Assembly (NCBI GenBank): GCA_029935375.1
Contig: JAOZKL010000051.1
Location: 1 to 5,801 of the forward strand
Direction: 5' to 3'
From: Patescibacteria group bacterium
GTDB lineage: Bacteria > Patescibacteriota > JACMRA01
Length of the DNA stretch: 5,801 nucleotides
Shown: positions 1 to 5,711 of the stretch, piece by piece
How positions within the stretch are numbered: the first letter of the stretch is position 1
Layout: every line of letters begins with the position of its first letter
Position numbers and translations under genes: made by a program
Notes under the pieces: generated by a model
The model's input: the letters and a program-made list of their open reading frames with translations, nothing else
What the model was told of the DNA's origin: nothing
Databases searched by the model: none

Positions 1-210
1 TCAGAGAATCAGCAAAGAAAAGAAAGTTCAATACTGAAATTAAAAGAACTAAAATCAAAGTTGAATCTATCTATACTCTCTAATGGAATGAAGGGTTTTA
101 GTGAAGGTTTGAACAAATTAAAAGCTGAAATTGAACAACACCAGCCAAAATCTGAATCAATTATGAGAGAAGTCAAATCAATAGAAAATAAACTGGACAA
201 GAAAGTTTGA
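1..210 (+). CDS. C-terminal part of a coiled-coil-like protein (5' truncated by window edge)
   Basis: Reading from base 1 in frame 1 gives 69 uninterrupted codons ending at TGA 208-210; the start lies outside the window. The visible tail is very rich in Lys, Glu, Ser and Leu, with leucine or isoleucine spaced heptad-like (around LKLKELKSKL and later GLNKLKAEIEQ and SIMREVKSIENKL), as expected of a coiled coil. There is no cysteine, no membrane segment and no recognisable enzymatic motif. It lies 47 bases upstream of the M16 homologue on the same strand, so the two may be co-transcribed, although a TTGACA element overlaps its stop codon. The family is not recognised. That it is a real gene rests on composition, the open frame and co-orientation; the function is unknown. 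Confidence 0.6.
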   Translation, partial: SENQQRKESSILKLKELKSKLNLSILSNGMKGFSEGLNKLKAEIEQHQPKSESIMREVKSIENKLDKKV

Positions 211-248
211 CAACTAACAAAAATAGTGCTTTTATCTATTAGTATAAA
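207..248 (+). promoter_or_regulatory. Possible promoter elements before the M16 homologue
   Basis: A perfect consensus -35 hexamer TTGACA lies at 207-212, overlapping the upstream stop codon. The best -10-like hexamer, TATAAA at 243-248, is 30 bases further on, too far for a standard 17-bp spacer, and no good -10 sits at normal spacing. Either the TTGACA is incidental and TATAAA alone would give an almost leaderless mRNA for the ATG at 258, or a poor -10 around 231-238 is used. No Shine-Dalgarno sequence lies between 240 and 257. Confidence 0.25.
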
Positions 249-257
249 TCAAATACT

Positions 258-1616
258 ATGCTAAAACCAGTAACTCTAAAAAATGGATTAACAGTTTTAC
301 GATTGCCAAATAGTGACTCAAAATTATTTACCGTTGGCTTTGTTGCAAACACAGGCACTGCAGTAGAAAAAGATACTTACCCAATTGGGATTAGCTACCT
401 CATAGAGCGCATGTTCAGATGTGGAACTGATAAACATCCATCCAAAAGATCTTTAAATACAGCGTTAGACACTATAGGTGGTAAATATGCGTCTATCACA
501 GGACATGAATTGACAGAATACTATATAACAGTGCCAGAACAACACCAGTTTAAGGCTATCTCAATGCTTGCAGAAATTATACAGCGGTCGTATTTTGATG
601 CAAGAGATCTAGAAAGAGAAAAAAGGGAGTTAGTAGAAGGTAATGATCAAGAAGAAACAGATCTAATATACGAAGGATCTTATCTTGGATTAGCCAATAT
701 CTATCAAGGCCATGGCTTAGGATATCCAATGCTGGGAGAAATGGATACAATAGCACAAATAAAACAAGGAGATATCCTTAATTACTTATCAGCGCAGTAT
801 CAACCAGAAAAAGCCTATCTCGTAATATCCGGCAACTTCAAAACAAAAGAAGCTACAGATCTTATGGGTCAAGAATGGTCATTCTGGAATCCTGCTCCAA
901 AAAAATATAAAGAAATTAAAAATTTCAGAGTCGAAGATAAAAACCTGCCAAAAATGACCTATAATCAAAGAGGTAGCCAAGAGACTGAAATAGTTGCAGG
1001 GTTTATGCTAGGAGAAGGGATGCAACCAAGGAGAATAAAAATAGCCACAGCAGAAGATCAGGACTTATTAAATATGGAAAAAATTCAAGATAAATTCCTT
1101 ACAGACTGGGCAACTCAAATGATGTTAAATACAATCTTAGGACAAGGCAAGTCATCAAAACTCTGGGTAAAAGGTATTGAAGAAGAAAGGTTGTTTAGTG
1201 GCATACAAAGCAATTTAGTGAGATTTTCTGATACAGGGTTTTTAGAGATTTCAGGAACTACAGACAATTCTCAGTTTACATTTGCATTAGAAAGTGCGTT
1301 ATTAGTATTAGATAGTTTGAAAAAAACCACAACATCCATGAATGACATGGTCAAAACTAGAGAATATCTAAAAGGGCAAATAATAGCAGATCAAGAAAAC
1401 TTACTATCCGCAACTGTTTGGCAAGTAGAAAACCTTATTGGATCAGGATTAACATTTGAAATAGAAGACCTAATAACAAAAATCAATAAAATAGAAGCAA
1501 TACAAATAAGAGATCTCGCTAATAAATTATTTAAAAAAGAAAACTTCTTTCTATCAACATTAGGCACAGCAAAGAAAACAATGATGGTTGACAGACTTGT
1601 CGAAAAGTACTTATAA
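258..1616 (+). CDS. M16-family (insulinase/pitrilysin-like) peptidase homologue, predicted catalytically inactive
   Basis: The 452-residue length is typical of two-domain M16B proteins such as mitochondrial processing peptidase subunits. The N-terminal signature is clear: LKNGLTV at 7-13, then GISYLIERMFRCGT at 44-57, which aligns with the family's G-x-AHxLEHMxFKGT. The zinc motif HxxEH reads Y47-L-I-E50-R51, so both histidines are replaced while the glutamate remains. The third ligand, normally a glutamate 77 residues after the second histidine, falls on G128 in EKRELVEG; the upstream helper glutamate E121 and E127 are present. The second M16 domain is recognisable from LGQGKSSKL (294-302) and FSDTGFLEISGTTD (323-336), followed by LKGQ (371-374). 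No signal peptide or TM segment is seen, so it is probably cytoplasmic. Family knowledge suggests an inactive subunit that pairs with a catalytic M16 protein, like alpha-MPP with beta-MPP; no partner is in the window. The ATG start fits the usual position of the LxNGL motif. RsmH follows seven bases later. Confidence 0.85.
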   Translation: MLKPVTLKNGLTVLRLPNSDSKLFTVGFVANTGTAVEKDTYPIGISYLIERMFRCGTDKHPSKRSLNTALDTIGGKYASITGHELTEYYITVPEQHQFKAISMLAEIIQRSYFDARDLEREKRELVEGNDQEETDLIYEGSYLGLANIYQGHGLGYPMLGEMDTIAQIKQGDILNYLSAQYQPEKAYLVISGNFKTKEATDLMGQEWSFWNPAPKKYKEIKNFRVEDKNLPKMTYNQRGSQETEIVAGFMLGEGMQPRRIKIATAEDQDLLNMEKIQDKFLTDWATQMMLNTILGQGKSSKLWVKGIEEERLFSGIQSNLVRFSDTGFLEISGTTDNSQFTFALESALLVLDSLKKTTTSMNDMVKTREYLKGQIIADQENLLSATVWQVENLIGSGLTFEIEDLITKINKIEAIQIRDLANKLFKKENFFLSTLGTAKKTMMVDRLVEKYL

Positions 1617-1623
1617 TTTGAAT

Positions 1624-2559
1624 ATGGAAAACGAGAATGTGCATATTTCAGTCTTACTTGAAGAAGTAACTGACTTTTTAACAAAAAGAGACGGCGTAAA
1701 AAATCCTACAATATTTGATGGAACATTAGGGGGTGGTGGACATACAAAAGAGTTTATAAAAAATGGAGCTACTGTCTACGCCTCTGATCTTGATAATACT
1801 GCGATTGATACTGTTAGACAAAGTATGGGTGACGATTCAAATAAAAAATTATTTACAAGCAACTCTAGTTTTTTGGAATATTTAGAAACCTTTGATAATG
1901 AAAGTTTTGATGGTATATTACTTGACCTTGGATTTTCTAGCAATCAATTAGAGTTTAGCAACCGTGGATTTAGCTATCAGAAACAAGATGAGGTATTAGA
2001 CCTGCGATATGACATGGAGAGAGGAGAACCTGTTTGGAAAATGATCAGCAGGATGAAAGATGAGAAAGAACTCGGAAATATTTTATACAGATTTGGTGGA
2101 GAATATCTCAGTGGAAGAATTGGCAGGGCTTTGCATAATTTTATAATAAAACAACAAGGACAAGCTCCAACTGTAGGTCAGGTAGTAGAAACAGTGACAA
2201 ATGCAATACCAAAAAAGTTTAGAAACAAAACAAACGCAACTCTCAGCCGCGTATGGCAAGCACTAAGGATATGGGTAAATGACGAGCTAAATATTCTCAC
2301 AGACTTTCTACCAGTAGCACAACAAAAATTAAAGAAAAATGGAAGACTTGCAATTATCTGTTTCCACAGTCTAGAAGATAAAATAGTAACAAAATTCATG
2401 CGTAAAGTTAGCAAAACTTATGAATTAGACGAAATGGGCAACCGCGGACAAGACTATAAAATATTAACTCCAAGACCTGTCAAACCAAGTGAAGATGAAG
2501 TGGAAAGAAACAGAAGAAGTAGAAGTGCAACGTTGAGAATTTTGGAAAAATTGGTGTGA
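1624..2559 (+). CDS. rsmH: 16S rRNA (cytosine(1402)-N(4))-methyltransferase RsmH
   Basis: RsmH (MraW) uses S-adenosylmethionine to methylate N4 of C1402 in the 16S rRNA P-site region. The 311 residues match the family length. Hallmarks in order: HISVLLEEV at 7-15; SAM-binding FDGTLGGGGHT at 31-41; ASDLDNTAI at 53-61 (acidic residue for the ribose); DLGFSSNQLEFSNRGFSY at 101-118; LDLRYDM at 125-131; the ATLSRVWQALRIWVNDEL block at 205-222; GRLAIICFHSLEDKIV at 240-255; and the basic C-terminus RNRRSRSATLRILEK at 295-309. I chose ATG 1624 because family members start a few residues before the HxxVLLxE motif. An in-frame TTG at 1588 would add 12 unrelated residues inside the upstream gene. There is no SD sequence; with a seven-base gap after the M16 gene, translational coupling is plausible. 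It is not followed by ftsL, ftsI or mur genes here, unlike the usual dcw order. Confidence 0.97.
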   Translation: MENENVHISVLLEEVTDFLTKRDGVKNPTIFDGTLGGGGHTKEFIKNGATVYASDLDNTAIDTVRQSMGDDSNKKLFTSNSSFLEYLETFDNESFDGILLDLGFSSNQLEFSNRGFSYQKQDEVLDLRYDMERGEPVWKMISRMKDEKELGNILYRFGGEYLSGRIGRALHNFIIKQQGQAPTVGQVVETVTNAIPKKFRNKTNATLSRVWQALRIWVNDELNILTDFLPVAQQKLKKNGRLAIICFHSLEDKIVTKFMRKVSKTYELDEMGNRGQDYKILTPRPVKPSEDEVERNRRSRSATLRILEKLV

Positions 2560-2582
2560 AAAGATACAAAGATGGCAACCAA

Positions 2583-2613
2583 AAACTAGCTTAGAAAAAA
2601 GCTATTTTATTTT
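2583..2613. terminator. Weak bidirectional hairpin between convergent rsmH and zinc-ribbon gene
   Basis: TAGCTT (2587-2592) and AAGCTA (2599-2604) form a 6-bp stem with a six-base loop. After a C/T mismatch the stem extends by three A-T pairs (2583-2585 with 2606-2608). On the plus strand it is followed by TTTTATTTT (2605-2613). On the minus strand the stem is followed by a run of five T (complement of 2581-2585). The stem contains the TAG stop of the minus-strand gene. Placement between two convergent genes supports a shared terminator, though the stem is AT-rich and weak. Confidence 0.5.
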
Positions 2614-3159
2614 ACAATTTTTGACAGTTGGGCTGCCAATAATCTCTCCAGTACTTACACCAATTACAGTAATATTATCACCCTTGCTTAGCTCCGCAGC
2701 TTCAGAATTATTACTAAAACTACAGCTGACAGATGTAAAACTATATTCCCCTCCACACTTTAGATTAACAACAGCATTATCTGAAAAATCTGATGATATA
2801 GAATCGACTTTGCCAGTTATTTCTAGTTTACTGTCTTTATATTTAGCATCTGCTTTCACTTCATTGGATTCATAATCAGCACATAATCTGTCTGCTGTAA
2901 CTCTCAAAGCGATAGCATCATCTATTGAAACTTCTTTTTCAATAACATTTCCATTTTCATCAACAGATTTCACTATAACTTTTTCGTCACCACTTGAAGA
3001 AAACACTCCTATTCCAATAATAACCAGTAAAATCAAAAGTGCTGTTAAAAATTTATGTCTAATAAACCAATTCCTCAAATCAGCCTGACACTCAGGACAT
3101 CTTTTTGCATTTACATTTATATCTTTGAAACATTTTGGGCAACTCTTTGTAGTACTCAT
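2602..3159 (-). CDS. Zinc-ribbon, single-TM protein with OB-fold (tRNA_anti-like) domain
   Basis: The protein has 185 residues in three parts. Residues 7-24 form a zinc ribbon with two CPxC knuckles (C7/C10 and C21/C24). Residues about 37-53 are one strongly hydrophobic TM helix preceded by basic residues (R34, H35, K36), which predicts the ribbon in the cytoplasm and the rest outside. Residues about 84-185 resemble the tRNA_anti-like OB-fold domain: LCADYESNEVKADAKYKDSK, then LEITGKVDSIS, then a LSKGDNITVIGVSTG segment and the closing VKNCKI. In that family the fold is known, but a nucleic-acid role is not established for membrane-anchored versions, and the cellular function is unknown. Two or more cysteines in the outer domain (C93, C135, C146, C182) could form disulfides. 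It is divergent from a small XRE regulator across an 84-bp region with a palindrome, so it may be that regulator's target. The start has no SD sequence. Confidence 0.75.
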   Translation of the reverse strand: MSTTKSCPKCFKDINVNAKRCPECQADLRNWFIRHKFLTALLILLVIIGIGVFSSSGDEKVIVKSVDENGNVIEKEVSIDDAIALRVTADRLCADYESNEVKADAKYKDSKLEITGKVDSISSDFSDNAVVNLKCGGEYSFTSVSCSFSNNSEAAELSKGDNITVIGVSTGEIIGSPTVKNCKIK

Positions 3160-3190
3160 AATATATATAATAATAAGGATTAACTAAACA

Positions 3191-3208
3191 TATCCAATAT
3201 AATGGATA
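3191..3208. promoter_or_regulatory. Palindromic operator candidate with embedded TATAAT in divergent promoter region
   Basis: The 18-bp sequence TATCCAATATAATGGATA is an inverted repeat: arms TATCCA and TGGATA match perfectly and only one symmetric pair (3197/3202) breaks the dyad. It sits between a minus-strand gene starting at 3159 and the XRE gene starting at 3244. A consensus -10 hexamer TATAAT lies at 3198-3203 on the plus strand, which would place transcription start near 3210 with a leader of about 34 bases. On the minus strand TATATT overlaps the same core. No good -35 is visible for either direction. A dimeric XRE protein binding here would block a promoter; that is inference. Confidence 0.5.
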
Positions 3209-3243
3209 GCAGTATATTAATAAGTTTTATAACTTTTTAGTAA

Positions 3244-3456
3244 ATGTCAAGTGTTTCAGAAAAAATTGCAAAAAGACTAAAAAGAAGAAGATTAGCACTA
3301 AAAATGAGCCAACACAAAGTTGCAATAGATATAGGGTCTGATTTAAAATACGTTGGAATGGTCGAAAGATTAGAAATAAACCCAACCGTCAAAATGCTAG
3401 TACGTATTTGCAAAACATTAGGAATATCACTTGAGGAATTATTTAAAGACTTGTGA
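3244..3456 (+). CDS. Small XRE/Cro-type helix-turn-helix transcriptional regulator
   Basis: This 70-residue protein is almost entirely one XRE HTH domain (about residues 7-68). Visible family features are the basic first helix (EKIAKRLKRRRLALKMSQHKVA), the second and recognition helices with a shorter-than-usual loop (AIDIGSDLKYVGMVERLE, matching the usual GVSxxYISxIERG), then NPTVKMLVRICKTLGISLEELF, the typical fourth and fifth helices. There is no second domain, as in phage Cro-like, restriction-modification C proteins and small autoregulators; such proteins bind palindromes as dimers. The ATG has no SD sequence. The palindrome 36-53 bases upstream is a natural candidate for autoregulation and for control of the divergent zinc-ribbon gene. 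Its 3' end is only three bases from the end of the convergent yraN, with no terminator between them. It is not part of a recognisable restriction-modification or toxin-antitoxin pair in this window. Confidence 0.88.
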   Translation: MSSVSEKIAKRLKRRRLALKMSQHKVAIDIGSDLKYVGMVERLEINPTVKMLVRICKTLGISLEELFKDL

Positions 3457-3459
3457 GAC

Positions 3460-3843
3460 TCAAAACAACCCATCAAAACTATAAGCATTTTTTATAATCT
3501 TTAACTCATCATTCTGAATTGTGACAACATCAAACCTCCATTTATAATCCCTAAACTGAGGGTTTTTGAGAAGAAAAAACTGATATGCTTTGTATAAATT
3601 TAAAAGCTTTGTCCTTGTAACCTGTTCTGCAATATTGCCAAACTTATTATTTGTCCTTGTCTTGACCTCAACCATCACAATCAGATTATCCTTTTGAACA
3701 ATAAGATCAATTTCACCAACTCTTCCCTGCCCTCCTTTTTTATAATATTCAAAATTCTGAGCAACAAGACAAAAACCATCTTCATTATATTTTTTCAAAG
3801 CTTTATCCTCACCCACCCTGCCTATTTCAAAATTATTAATCAT
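3460..3843 (-). CDS. yraN: YraN/UPF0102 family nuclease-fold protein
   Basis: The 127 residues match the UPF0102 (YraN) length of about 115-130. The family has a restriction-endonuclease-like core related to Holliday-junction resolvases; its biological role is still unclear. Conserved features: IGRVGEDKALKKY at 7-19 with E12; GEIDLI at 43-48 with E44 and D46; MVEVKTR at 57-63 with E59 and K61, together the likely metal-binding D-(E/x)-K site; FG at 68-69; and the closing RFDVV at 103-107. An insertion of Lys and Gly (KKGGQGRV) comes just before GEIDLI. It is the last gene of a minus-strand run, starting three bases after the sufE-like stop codon, with no SD sequence, so translation is probably coupled. 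No terminator follows its TGA, so readthrough would run antisense to the XRE gene. Confidence 0.93.
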   Translation of the reverse strand: MINNFEIGRVGEDKALKKYNEDGFCLVAQNFEYYKKGGQGRVGEIDLIVQKDNLIVMVEVKTRTNNKFGNIAEQVTRTKLLNLYKAYQFFLLKNPQFRDYKWRFDVVTIQNDELKIIKNAYSFDGLF

Positions 3844-3846
3844 AAA

Positions 3847-4275
3847 TTACTTTTTAGAAACCTTTAGTTGATACGCAAGCGCAAATGATTTTATCAATTT
3901 TATCAAAGATTTTAACCCATTTAATCTCACTTGAGATAATTTTGCATCTAGACCAAACAACACAATCCATCCTAGATCATCATCAATAATTTCTTGCAAA
4001 CTACAGCTAGAGTAAATATAACGAACCATGGCCAATATACCTCTAGCTAAGTCAGAATCGCCATCAACAAAAATTCGTAAAGTATTATCCTCGTTCAACT
4101 CAGCAAAAACCCAGGCAACTGTATTACAACCCCTTACAATATTAGATTCTGTTCTGTATTTTTCTGGAAAAACAGGTAATTTCTGACCCATATCCATCAT
4201 TGCCTGATACCGCTGATCCCAATTGTCCATAGAGTTTAAGACACTGGCAATTTGATCTATATTTTGTTTAATCAT
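3847..4275 (-). CDS. sufE: SufE-like cysteine desulfurase sulfur acceptor
   Basis: SufE accepts persulfide sulfur from a SufS-type cysteine desulfurase on one cysteine and passes it to the SufBCD iron-sulfur scaffold; CsdE is a close relative. The 142 residues match the family length (E. coli SufE about 138). Features: NWDQRYQAMMDMGQKLP at 18-34 matches the family's W-xx-RY-xxx-xxGK-LP; NIVRGCNTVAW at 45-55 carries the acceptor cysteine C50 in GCNT where GCQS is usual; DGDSDLARGI at 71-80; and LSQVRLNGL at 113-121. The fold and acceptor cysteine are therefore intact. It lies five bases downstream of the gatD-like gene and three bases upstream of yraN, so it is likely in one operon with them. 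No sufS, sufB, sufC or sufD is in the window, so its sulfur donor is unknown and a CsdE-like or other sulfur-transfer role is possible. Confidence 0.92.
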   Translation of the reverse strand: MIKQNIDQIASVLNSMDNWDQRYQAMMDMGQKLPVFPEKYRTESNIVRGCNTVAWVFAELNEDNTLRIFVDGDSDLARGILAMVRYIYSSCSLQEIIDDDLGWIVLFGLDAKLSQVRLNGLKSLIKLIKSFALAYQLKVSKK

Positions 4276-4280
4276 ATATC

Positions 4281-5051
4281 TTATTTTTTTAAGAATCGTG
4301 TAACAAGCGACTTATTCACAACCGTAGCCAACTCATCGCTCACTGATGGGAAAATAATCTTCTCTGAATAATCCATACCCTCAAAATCTGATTTGGCTTC
4401 TAGGCTTTTGGCAATCATATAATCACGTAGTTTTGGATTTTTTGGTAGGCACGAACCATGCAGATAACAGCCTATTACATTCTTATAAACACAGCCCTCT
4501 AGATTATCATCAATATTATTACCGTTACCAAATAAAACTTTACCAAGAGGCTTGACATTCTTATTTAAAAAAACTGTTTGACCTCCATGATTTTCAAAAC
4601 CAACTAATTTAACACCTTTCAGATCTGGAATCGAACAATCGACTACAATATTACCAACGGATCGAGAGCCTACAGATGTATCTAAAGATTTGGTAAAAAC
4701 TGGTAATATATCAAGCCCGTCAATAATAGTACCATCACCTCCTACAAATTTCTTCCCAAGAAGTTGATAACCACCGCATATTGCGAACAGACAAACTCCT
4801 TTTTCAATATCATTTTTCAACCTACTAGATTTGCTCAATAAATCCTGACAAACATTATATTGATCTTTATCTGCACCCCCACCAATAAAATAGAAATCAG
4901 ACTGCGCAGGTAGACTATCTCCAATTTCAACATTTTGTACAATTACTTCAAAACCAATTTGAGTCAACCTCCTACGCAAAGCAATTATATTGCCATAATC
5001 ACCGTATATTGCCATACTCTTTGGATATAGATGTGTAAGATAGTATTTCAT
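4281..5051 (-). CDS. gatD: GatD-like class I glutamine amidotransferase (lipid II isoglutaminyl synthase subunit)
   Basis: GatD hydrolyses glutamine and hands ammonia to MurT, which amidates the D-Glu of the peptidoglycan stem on lipid II in the cytoplasm. From ATG 5051 the protein has 256 residues and begins MKYYLTHLYPKSMAIYGDYGN, matching the family start. Motifs: GGGADKDQ at 58-64 (oxyanion region), AICGGYQLLG at 90-99 with nucleophile C92, GSR at 128-130 with R130 at the glutamine-binding position, GFENHGGQT at 151-159, and CYLHGSCLPKNP at 195-206 with catalytic H198. The CobB/CobQ branch of amidotransferases is the alternative, but the HLYP and ENHGG segments favour GatD. An upstream in-frame ATG (5105) would add 18 residues, but it lies in the loop of the preceding gene's terminator and the added residues are not family-like. 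There is no SD sequence. murT, usually adjacent, is not in the window; sufE and yraN follow. Confidence 0.9.
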   Translation of the reverse strand: MKYYLTHLYPKSMAIYGDYGNIIALRRRLTQIGFEVIVQNVEIGDSLPAQSDFYFIGGGADKDQYNVCQDLLSKSSRLKNDIEKGVCLFAICGGYQLLGKKFVGGDGTIIDGLDILPVFTKSLDTSVGSRSVGNIVVDCSIPDLKGVKLVGFENHGGQTVFLNKNVKPLGKVLFGNGNNIDDNLEGCVYKNVIGCYLHGSCLPKNPKLRDYMIAKSLEAKSDFEGMDYSEKIIFPSVSDELATVVNKSLVTRFLKK

Positions 5052-5080
5052 AGAAGAAGTAAGAAATAATTCACCATTTT

Positions 5081-5086
5081 TGTCAA
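5081..5086 (-). promoter_or_regulatory. -35-like TTGACA upstream of gatD, just past the terminator
   Basis: Read on the minus strand the bases are TTGACA, a perfect consensus -35, placed two bases after the U-tract region of the upstream terminator. A start site about 35 bases downstream of the hexamer's first base would fall at about 5051, the A of the chosen gatD ATG, implying a leaderless or nearly leaderless mRNA. The -10 region at normal spacing reads CTTACT and is poor, so the call is tentative. It is still the only promoter-like element between the terminator and gatD. Confidence 0.35.
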
Positions 5087-5088
5087 AC

Positions 5089-5115
5089 AAAAAAACTGCT
5101 AGCATAACTAGCAGT
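5089..5115 (-). terminator. Strong intrinsic terminator of the four-TM membrane protein gene
   Basis: ACTGCTAG (5095-5102) and CTAGCAGT (5108-5115) form a perfect 8-bp stem with a five-base loop. Read on the minus strand it is followed directly by a run of seven T (complement of 5089-5095). It begins about 20 bases after the stop of the gene at 5136-5711. This is the best terminator in the window. It separates the membrane protein from the gatD operon and argues against any gatD start upstream of it. Confidence 0.9.
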
Positions 5116-5135
5116 AAAAGAAAACAGTTTGAAAA

Positions 5136-5711
5136 CTATTCAGATTTATCTTCTGTTTTATCTTCTGATGACTTTTCATCTTTTTTAGCATCTACTTTTT
5201 TTGCCACTTCTTTGTTTCCAGAAATTGCTTTCAAAATAGCCTCGCCAAAACCAAAGGCAAAGGCCGCTGCTACCAATGATGAGATGAGAGAAACGTAGAA
5301 TCCTATACCTAATAAATCAGCAAAATTATATGATGATCCATAATCATTAGCTCCTACAATTCTAAAGAAAAACAAGAGTGTAAAACCTGCAACTACTGCA
5401 GTACCAGCTTTGTAAGCTAATTCAATTTGATTTTTTTTGATAGGCAGTGAAATACCAATTTTTGGCAATAGCCAAACAACAATTAGAGCCATAGCGGCTA
5501 AATTACCAATAATAGTACTACCGTGCCAAGAGTTTAAAGTATAACTATGACCAAGATATGCACTAACTGAAATCCATGGCAAGAAACTAAATACCAAATA
5601 AGCTACAACAGCTAACAACATTACCTTCATTGTTTTTTTCTCCTTTTTGAAATCTTGTGAAACTTCTGAAAAATCAACAACATCTTTTTTCTCCTCCTCT
5701 TCTTTTGACAT
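5136..5711 (-). CDS. Four-TM membrane protein with charged tails, family not recognised
   Basis: The 191-residue protein starts with a highly charged cytoplasmic-type segment (MSKEEEEKKD to about residue 28). Four hydrophobic helices follow, at about 29-50, 66-83, 102-118 and 132-156, then a Lys/Asp/Glu/Ser-rich hydrophilic tail (166-191). With four helices both tails would be on the same side, probably the cytoplasm. The first loop, after LPWISVSAYLG, holds Trp, His and Tyr residues (SYTLNSWHGST), and the third loop is NDYGSSYNF. There is no signal peptidase site, no catalytic motif and no cysteine anywhere in the protein. The low-complexity acidic/basic tails could bind other proteins or the membrane surface; this is only inference. 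Gene boundaries are well supported: ATG 5709-5711 and a strong terminator just after the stop. There is no SD sequence. It appears to be a single-gene transcription unit. Confidence 0.8.
   Translation of the reverse strand: MSKEEEEKKDVVDFSEVSQDFKKEKKTMKVMLLAVVAYLVFSFLPWISVSAYLGHSYTLNSWHGSTIIGNLAAMALIVVWLLPKIGISLPIKKNQIELAYKAGTAVVAGFTLLFFFRIVGANDYGSSYNFADLLGIGFYVSLISSLVAAAFAFGFGEAILKAISGNKEVAKKVDAKKDEKSSEDKTEDKSE

Noticed and set aside
9..200. Minus-strand open frame of 63 codons
   Set aside because: Antisense to the truncated plus-strand coiled-coil-like gene; Phe/Ser/Leu-rich composition is what antisense of a Lys/Glu-rich frame produces, and no family is visible.
1588..1623. Upstream TTG start for RsmH
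   Set aside because: Adds 12 non-family residues that overlap the end of the M16 gene; ATG 1624 fits the conserved family N-terminus.
2557..2589. UGA-as-glycine recoding (code 25), which would extend RsmH by about ten residues to TAG
   Set aside because: RsmH is already full length at the TGA, TGA also ends YraN and the XRE protein at normal lengths, and no conserved glycine in any gene is encoded by TGA.
2621..2875. Plus-strand open frame of 84 codons
   Set aside because: Antisense to the zinc-ribbon/OB-fold gene, whose domain motifs are clear.
3237..3488. Minus-strand open frame opposite the XRE gene
   Set aside because: The XRE helix-turn-helix signature is clear on the plus strand, and this frame has no family features.
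3476..3504. Weak TATAA/TTATA hairpin near the end of yraN as a terminator for the XRE gene
   Set aside because: Five A/T pairs with a seven-base loop and no following T-run; not distinguishable from AT-rich background.
5052..5105. N-terminal extension of GatD from ATG 5105
   Set aside because: It is a translation of the terminator and promoter region; the ATG lies in the terminator loop and family members start at MKxxxxHLYP.
5080..5298. Plus-strand open frame of 72 codons
   Set aside because: Ser/Ala-rich antisense shadow of the membrane protein's charged tail; it starts inside the terminator region.
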